From contig CALMET010000076.1 in the NCBI GenBank assembly GCA_937863195.1, positions 1 through 11,500 on the forward strand: 11,500 nt of DNA, in the 5' to 3' direction. Made by a program: the position numbers and the translations under genes. This DNA comes from an uncultured bacterium. GTDB lineage: Bacteria > Patescibacteria > ABY1 > SG8-24 > 2-12-FULL-60-25. Below the pieces are notes generated by a model. That model was given only the letters and a program-made list of their open reading frames with translations, did not search any database and was not told the DNA's origin. This document shows, one piece after another, positions 4,759-11,500 of the stretch (the first letter of the stretch is position 1; each line of letters starts with the position of its first letter).

Positions 4759-7700
4759 CTATCGACACTCTTGCCCACCGGTCACAATCTCATAATAACC
4801 CTCGATACTCATCTCACCACTTGGATAGTTCGGAGAGAGGTTGAGCACGGAGAGATCTGTGACGCTGCCAAGCTCATCCCCAAAAGTATAATCACCGTAA
4901 GCAGTGTCAGAGAGATCGTGCACGTCTTTTGTCCACGTCGAACCAAATAAGCGAACCGCCTCAGCTTCATCTTTAATGTGACGAAGTATGGCGTCTGCCT
5001 GCACCACATAAACACGCGGACTCGTTGGGAATTTGACGAGGTTTAATCCTGGGCGATAGGTGACATTTTTACCAATCGGATATTTTGCCAAGAACTCACG
5101 GTCAACAATGATAATCTTGCTAAAATCACAGTACCACGACATGAATACAGATTCACTTGGGATGATATGTCTCTTTTTGTCTGCGCCAATATAGTAAACG
5201 GTGCTATCTTCTTGCGTTTCAAGGCTGCCGTCATCCACGAGTTTCACGAGCATGTGCAGACGGCTCTCTATGACCATTGGCGCAACTCGTGGAGGCTCTA
5301 TTGGCGGATAGGTGCCCGTGCGAGGATCGATACTCGTCAAACTACCGCCTCCCCCACCACTTGTCATTGAAGGCGGCGTGACAGGAGAAGCGACATTCAT
5401 CACCACTTCAAAGGTACCCGTAGTGGCGAGAAAAACGGCTGTAGAAGTCGTTGGATACGTGCCTGTAGCGTAAGCGGTGATCGTGAATGGATTGTATCCA
5501 CCGTTGATCAGCTCGATTGAGCTCGGTGTCATGAGATAGGCAAGGCTTTGGACCGTTGGGGTAAGACCGTTACTATCTGTGAAATTCGTGATATTCGTCG
5601 CGTTATTTGCAGAGATAAAGTCTACTTCAACACCGCTCAGTGGTTGATTTAAAGGATCAACGATTGATATAGCAGAACTGAAGAGCACGCGGACCGCGCC
5701 ATCTTCGATCGTAGAAGAAGCGCGGGCAAAAAAGACATCCAAAAGATCGTTGGTATCAGGCGTGTCACTGTAGATATCTGAAATCGTATTACCCGTAAAG
5801 ATTGAGTTACTTATGACATTGTTGGTTGAGGTGCCCATGAAGGCAACTCCGTGACGGTTGCCATCGCTAAGAAGATTCTCAATGGTATTGTTTGACGAAG
5901 AATAAAGCTCAAGACCTGCCCCAACTATTGGGGTAAATGCAGCAGTGATTGCAGGAGGACTTGTCAGGCCCGTCAGCACGGTGATGCCTTGGTTGTCGAG
6001 ATTAGTTGAGTTATATGAATAAGTACCGTCACCATTAGCGATAAACATATCTTCGATAACGTGAGTAATGATGCCCGCATAGCCAATCTGAAACTCATCT
6101 GAGAGTGTATTGGCGACCAACATCGTCACACGATATCCTCCAAAATCTAAAAGCAATCCATCAAAATTCGTTGTTCCGTCGAGATAGAGAGGGTCCCCGT
6201 CAGCCGCAATCTGGCCATGGCCATAAAAATTATCATAGATATCTAGCTGACCAGATGAATCGTAATCATCGCCCCCGACAGACAAGAGCGTGAGTGTTGC
6301 TTGGTATTCTCGAAGTAGCGGCGTATTGATCGCCGGAGGATTTGTCAGGCCACTTATTAACGTTATATTTTGATTATTAAGGTTGGTTGGGTTGTATGAA
6401 TAAGTACCGTCACCATTAGCGATAAACATGTCTTCAATGAAATAATCAACAACTACGCCATAGACGTTTTCGAGATCCTGGGCACTGTCGGCAAAATCCG
6501 CTGGTGCAAACATTGTCGTTGGTTGGGTAAATCCTCCACTGACCGCGAGAAGAAATCCGTTGATATTCGCAATACCATCTGCAGGGACAGGATCATTATC
6601 TTGCTCGATTTCGTCGACCCCTGAGCTTGAGATAAAGTATGCCTCATTATCAGAGCTATAGTCTGTACCTCCTGCTGAAAACATTGAGAACGTCATATAC
6701 GTCCCGCCCAAAAAACCAGAACCTCTATTCGTAGAGCCCATCAAACGCATGTCCGAAAAAGAAGAGTCTGTAACATTCGTTAGCGACAACGCACTTCGAC
6801 CTGCGATACTACCATCAAGAATCGTTGAAGCTCCTGCCCCCTGAATCGTGATATTTGATAGCGGCCCCGTGATAGTAGCGCCAGAATAGGTACCGGGAGC
6901 AGTCGTTACCGTATGACCATTCATTAATACATCACTCAGTATCTCGGTTGTTTGTGAATGACAGGCTGTATAATCAACGACACAATCATCATCGATCGTA
7001 TACGATGTAATACGGGGTCCTCCTGCAAACGCACCCACATCGCGCATACCATTCACATCAAGATACGGACTCATCGGCACCAATTGATAATCATCAGATG
7101 TGTCGATATTTTCGGTTCGAAAAACGGGCTTGCGATACAGTGTATTTACATTGAGTGAAGAGGCGCTAGGATTGTATACGTAGTTACTATTATCATAGTC
7201 TCCTAGGGCATTTTGCATGCCAAAAAAACCATTGTGCTCGTCAGTGAAGGTGAGATTATTCACAAGGCTTACATCCGTACGCAAGCCAAAGCCGACGGCA
7301 ACATTGCTATCTCCTGCGCCTGCCAATGAGCAGAGATTATAGTCAAATTGAACTGTTATCTGACCTGTGTCACCGGGGTTGCCACCATAATCTACCTCAG
7401 TACAAGCGTAGGCGAGTGCATTAGACGCGACAGGTTGGTTAGAGATAAAACTATTGTTTTCAACAGAAAAATGAACATCATCATTCTGAGGGTAAAGCTG
7501 AGATATAAATAGCCCTTGTATACCGCCATTAATCACCGAGATATCTTCAGGGTATAAAAAGAGATTGCCCCTAATCGCAATATCACCAACCCCGTTCACT
7601 TGCATCATAATGTGACTGCCGGTGAGTGGCACTGATTCAAGTGTATTACTTGTAAATTCTAGATTCGAAACATTATTAAACGTAACCCAAGATGACGAGA

Positions 7701-8292
7701 TATATGCTGGCGTATTATTAGTGAAGACATTGCCATTTACCGTAGTATCTGAACTGTCCCAGATAAATAAACTGCCGTTATTCGATAAAAAATCATTATC
7801 AAGAATACGCGTATTTTGCATGTTCACCAGATAGACCTGATCAAGACCTTGGTTGCCGCTGAGCGTAAGCCCGTCTACATCACTCATATTGAGATAAGCG
7901 CCAGGTATCGACCAAGTATTATTCATGATGGCGATATTATTACTTGCACTACTACCGAACATAGCTACATTTTCAAATGAGCAGTTACGCACGACCGAAT
8001 TATGGCTAAAGCCAATATTACTCTGCGCTTCACTATTATCACCAAATATCACACCCGGTTCACAAGTGAGCGTCGTATCTTCTGGTAGCGTATGTGAACC
8101 GAATTCTGGTGAAGTGATCACGATCGTATCAGCCCCAGGCAAATCAGCCGCGATCGCATCTGCAAGCGATGAAAAATCACAGCCACTCGCACAAACCGTG
8201 CTCGTTGCTGCCTGAGCTGATGGTGAGAAGATAAACGCCCCACTCACAATAGCGAAAACCGCAAAAAAAGAGAGGCGAAAGAACTTCGTCAT
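4759..8292 (-). CDS. Large secreted right-handed parallel beta-helix protein with Patescibacteria-type C-terminal module
   Basis: Exported protein of 1177 residues, probably at the cell surface; substrate or binding target unknown. It opens with a signal peptide (basic MTKFFR, hydrophobic core 7-22, SAQA cleavage near 28/29). Residues about 30-430 are Asn/Ser-rich coils of a pectate-lyase-like beta-helix, starting TVCASGCDFSSLADAI (32-47). A second helix block begins near 437 and runs to about 528. It is interrupted by two related modules of about 127 residues (534-660 and 661-787) that share EDMFIANGDGTYSYN. It then resumes at 789-843 (ELYSSSNNTIENL, NNVISNSIFTGN). An Ig-like region follows (about 850-966), then a Gly/Pro linker with a GGGGG run (979-983) and a C-terminal module (1008-1145; WYCDFSK, GKNVTYRPGLNLVKFPT, VYVVQADAILRHI). 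There is no LPXTG motif, final membrane span or catalytic motif. Ten cysteines are present, an even number. Single-gene unit between two terminators. No SD. Confidence 0.93.
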   Translation of the reverse strand: MTKFFRLSFFAVFAIVSGAFIFSPSAQAATSTVCASGCDFSSLADAIAADLPGADTIVITSPEFGSHTLPEDTTLTCEPGVIFGDNSEAQSNIGFSHNSVVRNCSFENVAMFGSSASNNIAIMNNTWSIPGAYLNMSDVDGLTLSGNQGLDQVYLVNMQNTRILDNDFLSNNGSLFIWDSSDTTVNGNVFTNNTPAYISSSWVTFNNVSNLEFTSNTLESVPLTGSHIMMQVNGVGDIAIRGNLFLYPEDISVINGGIQGLFISQLYPQNDDVHFSVENNSFISNQPVASNALAYACTEVDYGGNPGDTGQITVQFDYNLCSLAGAGDSNVAVGFGLRTDVSLVNNLTFTDEHNGFFGMQNALGDYDNSNYVYNPSASSLNVNTLYRKPVFRTENIDTSDDYQLVPMSPYLDVNGMRDVGAFAGGPRITSYTIDDDCVVDYTACHSQTTEILSDVLMNGHTVTTAPGTYSGATITGPLSNITIQGAGASTILDGSIAGRSALSLTNVTDSSFSDMRLMGSTNRGSGFLGGTYMTFSMFSAGGTDYSSDNEAYFISSSGVDEIEQDNDPVPADGIANINGFLLAVSGGFTQPTTMFAPADFADSAQDLENVYGVVVDYFIEDMFIANGDGTYSYNPTNLNNQNITLISGLTNPPAINTPLLREYQATLTLLSVGGDDYDSSGQLDIYDNFYGHGQIAADGDPLYLDGTTNFDGLLLDFGGYRVTMLVANTLSDEFQIGYAGIITHVIEDMFIANGDGTYSYNSTNLDNQGITVLTGLTSPPAITAAFTPIVGAGLELYSSSNNTIENLLSDGNRHGVAFMGTSTNNVISNSIFTGNTISDIYSDTPDTNDLLDVFFARASSTIEDGAVRVLFSSAISIVDPLNQPLSGVEVDFISANNATNITNFTDSNGLTPTVQSLAYLMTPSSIELINGGYNPFTITAYATGTYPTTSTAVFLATTGTFEVVMNVASPVTPPSMTSGGGGGSLTSIDPRTGTYPPIEPPRVAPMVIESRLHMLVKLVDDGSLETQEDSTVYYIGADKKRHIIPSESVFMSWYCDFSKIIIVDREFLAKYPIGKNVTYRPGLNLVKFPTSPRVYVVQADAILRHIKDEAEAVRLFGSTWTKDVHDLSDTAYGDYTFGDELGSVTDLSVLNLSPNYPSGEMSIEGYYEIVTGGQECR
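5932..6312 (-). repeat. Coding repeat unit 2 of the beta-helix protein
   Basis: Second of two adjacent related segments (residues 661-787). With unit 1 it shares a 35-bp identical stretch (6014-6048 versus 6395-6429) and TTGTCAGGCC (5961-5970 versus 6342-6351), both offset by 381 bp or 127 codons. The rest is diverged, so this is an old in-frame duplication with one conserved core. Confidence 0.85.
6313..6693 (-). repeat. Coding repeat unit 1 of the beta-helix protein
   Basis: First of two adjacent related segments (residues about 534-660). Shared protein pattern: GG-x-DY-S/D near the start, DP-x4-DG-x2-N-x2-G-x-LL in the middle, and IEDMFIANGDGTYSYN-x-TNL-x-NQ-x-IT near the end, closing with GLT-x-PPAI. 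A 5-6 residue length difference lies between the first and second halves. Confidence 0.85.
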
Positions 8293-8302
8293 AGATGCGG
8301 TG

Positions 8303-8308
8303 ATTATA
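8303..8308 (-). promoter_or_regulatory. Perfect -10 box of the beta-helix gene, near-leaderless
   Basis: TATAAT on the minus strand ends 10 nt before the ATG (TATAAT-CACCGCATCT-ATG). A start 6-8 nt downstream would give a leader of about 3-4 nt. No convincing -35 is seen at 16-18 nt; TTTCTT is the nearest candidate. GCGGT-N6-ACCGC (8297-8312) is an inverted repeat centred on the -10 and could be an operator. Confidence 0.6.
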
Positions 8309-8328
8309 CCGCTTTTAATTCAATGAAG

Positions 8329-8357
8329 AAACACCACGACATCATGCCGTGGTGTTT
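8329..8357 (-). terminator. Terminator after alaS
   Basis: Stem AAACACCACG/CGTGGTGTTT (8348-8357 with 8329-8338) with a 9-nt loop, beginning a few bases after the alaS stop. On the minus strand it is followed by TTTCTTC, a modest U-run. It lies just upstream of the beta-helix promoter. Confidence 0.75.
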
Positions 8358-8360
8358 TAG

Positions 8361-10208
8361 TTATTTTGGACCTGTGACCGAAGCCTTGATGCGACGTACC
8401 CCAGCTGAAACAGCTTCTTCTTTTTGGAGTTTGAATGATCCAAGCTCACCTGTATGAGTAACGTGTGGACCTCCGCAGATTTCTTTCGAATAATCCCCTA
8501 CTGTATAGACCGTGATATTGCCGCCAAGTTGAGCGTATTTATCTTCAAAGTAGCCGAGCGCTCCCATATCTCTCGCTTCGTCTGTCGTGTGCGTGGCCGA
8601 CGTTACAGGCAAATCACGATTGATGGCATCGTTGACCATCTCTTCTACGCGTTGCTTTTCTTCGTCTGTCATCTTTTGTGGATGTGAGAAGTCGAAGCGT
8701 AAGCGTTCAGCGGTGATGTTTGAGCCTTTTTGTTCAACATGATCGCCGAGCACAACTTTAAGCGCTTTATGCAATAAGTGCGTCGCCGTATGCAAGCGCG
8801 TTACCTCGGCGCTATTATCAGCAAGACCGCCCTTGAAGGCACCGGCTGATGCGGTACGAGAGAGATCTTGGTGCTTTTTGAACTCCCCAGCGAACGCGTC
8901 TTTATCAACTTGTTTGCCGTTTTCACGAAGTAGTTCTTCGGTGAGCTCAATTGGGAAACCGAATGACTGATAAAGCAAGAAGGCCTGCTCACCTGAAACT
9001 TCGCCTTTTGCCATCATCTTCTCGAGTTCTTTCATGCCATTCTCGATGGTGTGGCCGAATTTTTCTTCTTCTTTAGTCAATTCACTGATGATGCGATCTT
9101 GATTGGTGACAAGTTCGGTATAGTGACCGCCGAAAAGTTTGATAACAACTTCAGCAATTTTAACGGTGAATGTCGTATTAATACCGATGCGCTTACCTTC
9201 GCGAATCGCGCGACGAAGCAAGCGACGTACGATATAACCTTGGCCTACATTCGAAGGCGCAACGCCGTGTTGATCACCAATGATAAAGGTAGCGGCTCGA
9301 ATATGATCAGCGATGATACGGAAGGATCGTTCTGCTTCAGCGTAGGTCTTGCCCGACAACGAATTTAAGAGCGCAAAGATCTCTTGAAAAACTTCGATAT
9401 CAAAAACCGTTGGCACGCCTTGCGTTACAGCGGTAATACGTTCGAGACCCATGCCGGTATCAACGTTCTTTTGTGCAAGCGGCTCAAAAGTGCCTTCTGC
9501 GGTTTTGTTGTACTGCATGAAGACGTTATTCCAGATTTCGATAAAGCGTCCGCAATCACAGTTTGGGTTACAGACGGTGTCGAATCCTTCAATATGAGGC
9601 AAGCCGGTATCGTAGAAGATTTCTGTGTCAGGACCACACGGACCGGTTAAGCCAGCCGGACCCCACCAGTTTTTCTTTTTTGGATACGCGTAGATACGAG
9701 CGCCGTTTTCGGTTTTGGTTGGTTCGTCTTTATCAGAAATACCAATCTCAGCCTTAACACCAGCGGCAGCAAAAGCACTTTGCCAAATACCAATAGATTC
9801 TTCATCGCGAGGAGCATCTGCATCGCCTTCAAAAACAGTGACGCAGATACGCTTCGCGTCCAACCCTAACCCTTTTTCTGACGTAAGAAATTCAAACGAG
9901 TACTCGATGGATTCTTTTTTGAAATAATCGCCGAGCGACCAATTGCCCAACATCTCAAACATCGTAAGATGACGGTTGTCACCGACCTCTTCAATATCAT
10001 CGGTGCGCAAGACTTTTTGAGAGTCCGCTAAACGCTTGCCCGATGGGTGCGGGGTGCCAAGCAAATACGGCACGAGCGGCTGCATGCCGGCCGTGGTAAA
10101 TAAGACCGTCGGGTCATTCTCAGGCACGATCGAGGCCGAAGGGATGATGGCGTGGTCTTTTTGCTTGAAAAACTCAAGGTATTTTTGGCGGATTTCGGAC
10201 AAGGTCAT
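8361..10208 (-). CDS. alaS: Alanyl-tRNA synthetase, short form without DHHA1/C-Ala
   Basis: Class II synthetase that charges tRNA-Ala with alanine. The N-terminal catalytic part is complete: TVLFTTAGMQPLVPYLLG (34-51), motif 2 region RTDDIEEVGDNRHLTMFEMLGNW (68-90), GPAGLTGPCGPDTEIFYDTG (183-202), a Cys-rich CNPNCDCG insert (213-220), and motif 3 DTGMGLERITAV (250-261). The editing domain follows, with HTATH (H473, H477) and CGGPH (C578, H582) as metal ligands. The usual form is CGGTH, so Pro replaces the conserved Thr. The protein ends at 615, about 250 residues short of the common 850-880: the linker helices, DHHA1 and C-Ala domains are absent. The stop is followed directly by a terminator, so this is not a frameshift. 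C-terminally shortened AlaRS are, as I recall, known in Candidate Phyla Radiation bacteria. Own promoter, no SD. Confidence 0.97.
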   Translation of the reverse strand: MTLSEIRQKYLEFFKQKDHAIIPSASIVPENDPTVLFTTAGMQPLVPYLLGTPHPSGKRLADSQKVLRTDDIEEVGDNRHLTMFEMLGNWSLGDYFKKESIEYSFEFLTSEKGLGLDAKRICVTVFEGDADAPRDEESIGIWQSAFAAAGVKAEIGISDKDEPTKTENGARIYAYPKKKNWWGPAGLTGPCGPDTEIFYDTGLPHIEGFDTVCNPNCDCGRFIEIWNNVFMQYNKTAEGTFEPLAQKNVDTGMGLERITAVTQGVPTVFDIEVFQEIFALLNSLSGKTYAEAERSFRIIADHIRAATFIIGDQHGVAPSNVGQGYIVRRLLRRAIREGKRIGINTTFTVKIAEVVIKLFGGHYTELVTNQDRIISELTKEEEKFGHTIENGMKELEKMMAKGEVSGEQAFLLYQSFGFPIELTEELLRENGKQVDKDAFAGEFKKHQDLSRTASAGAFKGGLADNSAEVTRLHTATHLLHKALKVVLGDHVEQKGSNITAERLRFDFSHPQKMTDEEKQRVEEMVNDAINRDLPVTSATHTTDEARDMGALGYFEDKYAQLGGNITVYTVGDYSKEICGGPHVTHTGELGSFKLQKEEAVSAGVRRIKASVTGPK

Positions 10209-10226
10209 AAGAGAGAGAATGGGGTG

Positions 10227-10255
10227 ATCCTACCGAAAAGGGGCATTTTGAGCAA
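10227..10255 (-). promoter_or_regulatory. Sigma70-type promoter of alaS
   Basis: TTGCTC (10255-10250), a 17-nt spacer, then TAGGAT (10232-10227) on the minus strand. Initiation near 10220 would leave a leader of about 11-12 nt (ending CTCTCTCTT), too short for a well-placed Shine-Dalgarno. It lies right behind the terminator of the preceding gene. Confidence 0.65.
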
Positions 10256-10266
10256 GAAAGCGGACG

Positions 10267-10290
10267 AAAAAACCCCGACAGGTGTCGGGG
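10267..10290 (-). terminator. Rho-independent terminator after the 391-residue gene
   Basis: CCCCGACA-CC-TGTCGGGG followed by TTTTTT on the minus strand. This is an ideal GC-rich hairpin with a six-T run, 22 nt after the stop codon of the 391-residue gene. Confidence 0.95.
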
Positions 10291-10312
10291 TCATTCAGTT
10301 TAGCTGGACGTG

Positions 10313-11488
10313 TTAGTTCAGCAAAGTCTTGTCTTCTGTAGGCTCGGCGAGATAGCTCTCGATATCTTTGACCGTCCCGTAACAGTGACTGACAGCATAG
10401 GAGAGGCCGGCGAGCAGATACACTCTATCTGACTCACTGACAGAGAGCTGATCGATCGCCATCTTCAAGCACTCGATATCAACGACCGAATCTGCATCGT
10501 AGACAGCTGAGCCAATCGCGCGGCGCTTTGCGTCGAGCGAAGTCATCGCGTTGAGATACACAACTCTTTGCTCGTTTGCCAATGTGCTGAAGTTGAGATA
10601 GCTGGACAAGATACCCAATACTCTGTCACGAACGCGTGTTGATTCGATGTCCATATAGAGGCGCTTGTACGCGTGAAAAAACTTTTCACGCCACGCGTAA
10701 TCCATCATGCCTATCGCATAGACGGCAGCATCTTCCGATGTGATTCGGTTGAGAAGCTTTATCATCGTTCTCGGTTGAGACATGGGCGTACGGCTCAACC
10801 TATAGACGATATTCGCGTCTAAGTTTGCAACCTCGGGATGTTGTTCGAGAATGTCGATAAGTGTCGGAGAGATCTTAGCTGCACTGCACCATACATGAGC
10901 CCTCCTGATTGATTCGATATAGCCCGATAGGCCAAACCTGACGGCTTCTAAGGTGGCATCGAGAATCAACACCTGTTCGTGCAGCGGCAAGTCCGCTGTA
11001 GCCTCATAGAACGACTTGATGATTCTTGCTGGTACGCCCTTACTAAAATGAGGCTCGGCGATAAGCGAGAACTGATGCTCGACCAATTCTTTAGCCTTCT
11101 TATGGCGCCGAACAGGCCTCACAAGCTTCACACATTCGGCGATAACGACCAAGGTCTGATCATCAACGAATCGCACCGTAGAATGTGCGTTCTCCATCTC
11201 TCTCAAACAGACCGCGACAAGCGCTTCATTGATGTATGAAGGTTGCTTCACGATCAGATTGAGGCAGGTTTTTGGCCGATGCATCGCATCCATGAACGAC
11301 GGCCCATCGGAGGCTTCGGTCTGGATTTCATTACCGTCTTGATCATATCGCCCCCAATCGGCGTGATGCTTGGCATAGCTCTCGCGAATCTTCGGCGATG
11401 ATTGCAACAATAGCGTCACATAATCACGAAGTGCGTCTGAGCTGATGGGTACGGTATGCAATGGCCGGCGCTTTGAGCGTTTGTTCAC
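10313..11488 (-). CDS. Unrecognised 391-residue, probably all-helical protein
   Basis: I do not recognise the family. The start is taken as GTG at 11488 because the minus strand reads GGAGGTTATCGTG, a textbook SD 5 nt before GTG. The reading frame stays open to the window edge, where another GTG (11500) exists, but that one would place the SD inside the gene. The product begins with a basic stretch (NKRSKRRPLH) and is otherwise rich in Leu, Ala, Glu and Arg, with successive amphipathic-looking segments and few glycines. It looks like a soluble helical protein, possibly of repeat (solenoid) type, though no clear repeat could be aligned by eye. No signal peptide, membrane span or catalytic motif is visible. 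It is closed by a strong terminator, so it ends its own transcription unit. Its promoter and any partner genes lie beyond the right edge. Confidence 0.85.
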   Translation of the reverse strand: MNKRSKRRPLHTVPISSDALRDYVTLLLQSSPKIRESYAKHHADWGRYDQDGNEIQTEASDGPSFMDAMHRPKTCLNLIVKQPSYINEALVAVCLREMENAHSTVRFVDDQTLVVIAECVKLVRPVRRHKKAKELVEHQFSLIAEPHFSKGVPARIIKSFYEATADLPLHEQVLILDATLEAVRFGLSGYIESIRRAHVWCSAAKISPTLIDILEQHPEVANLDANIVYRLSRTPMSQPRTMIKLLNRITSEDAAVYAIGMMDYAWREKFFHAYKRLYMDIESTRVRDRVLGILSSYLNFSTLANEQRVVYLNAMTSLDAKRRAIGSAVYDADSVVDIECLKMAIDQLSVSESDRVYLLAGLSYAVSHCYGTVKDIESYLAEPTEDKTLLN

Positions 11489-11493
11489 GATAA

Positions 11494-11498
11494 CCTCC
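11494..11498 (-). promoter_or_regulatory. Shine-Dalgarno deciding a GTG start
   Basis: GGAGG, 5 nt before the GTG at 11488. It makes that GTG the likely start of the 391-residue protein instead of any codon nearer the window edge. Confidence 0.8.
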
Positions 11499-11500
11499 AC

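Noticed and set aside
4735..4760. Plus-strand gene ending at the symmetric terminator
   Set aside because: No supported plus-strand coding region leads into it; the symmetry comes from the A-tract and T-tract of one hairpin.
5932..6693. Repeats as a CRISPR array or mobile element
   Set aside because: There are only two units, they are in frame and inside one coding sequence, and they have no terminal inverted repeats or target duplication.
8329..8360. Frameshift truncating alaS
   Set aside because: The stop is followed at once by a hairpin terminator and another gene's promoter, with no leftover DHHA1 or C-Ala coding sequence.
11489..11500. Rightmost gene read as truncated by the window edge
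   Set aside because: The frame is open to the edge, but GGAGG 5 nt before the GTG at 11488 places the start inside the window.

Overview
The window looks like a chromosomal segment of a Candidate Phyla Radiation (Patescibacteria) bacterium, probably Parcubacteria-like. The signs are a compact minus-strand ribosomal alpha operon, an RNA polymerase alpha subunit without its C-terminal domain, an alanyl-tRNA synthetase shortened at its C-terminus, and a large exported beta-helix protein ending in a module I associate from memory with secreted proteins of this radiation. This assignment is inferred from protein features, not from a marker-gene tree. TGA is never read through in the genes seen, so the standard bacterial code fits.

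All supported genes lie on the minus strand, so transcription runs from high to low coordinates. In that order: (1) 11488-10313, an unrecognised 391-residue protein with a strong Shine-Dalgarno (SD) sequence and its own terminator; (2) 10208-8361, alaS, with a good promoter, a leader of about 11 nt and a terminator; (3) 8292-4759, a secreted 1177-residue beta-helix protein with a perfect -10 box only 10 nt from its ATG and a strong terminator; (4) 4678-3367, a two-gene unit of a histidine phosphatase and an unrecognised 209-residue protein whose SD overlaps the phosphatase stop codon, closed by a terminator; (5) 3235-1, the alpha operon infA-rpmJ-rpsM-rpsK-rpsD-rpoA-rplQ-rplM, driven by a clear promoter at 3281-3309 and running off the left edge inside rplM.

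The alpha operon supplies translation factor IF-1, five complete ribosomal proteins (L36, S13, S11, S4, L17), part of L13, and RNA polymerase alpha, with gaps of only 5-39 nt. AlaRS also serves translation. The beta-helix protein is the one clear surface or exported product. The two unrecognised genes and the phosphatase are the accessory part of the window.

The least expected pattern concerns translation starts. All 12 ATG starts are preceded directly by T, and eight genes (infA, rpmJ, rpsM, rpsK, rpoA, rplM, alaS and the beta-helix gene) have no recognisable SD. The two unrecognised proteins have textbook AGGAGG/GGAGG sites. No tRNA, rRNA, CRISPR array, insertion sequence or plus-strand gene could be supported. 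No gene-free stretch exceeds about 135 bases.
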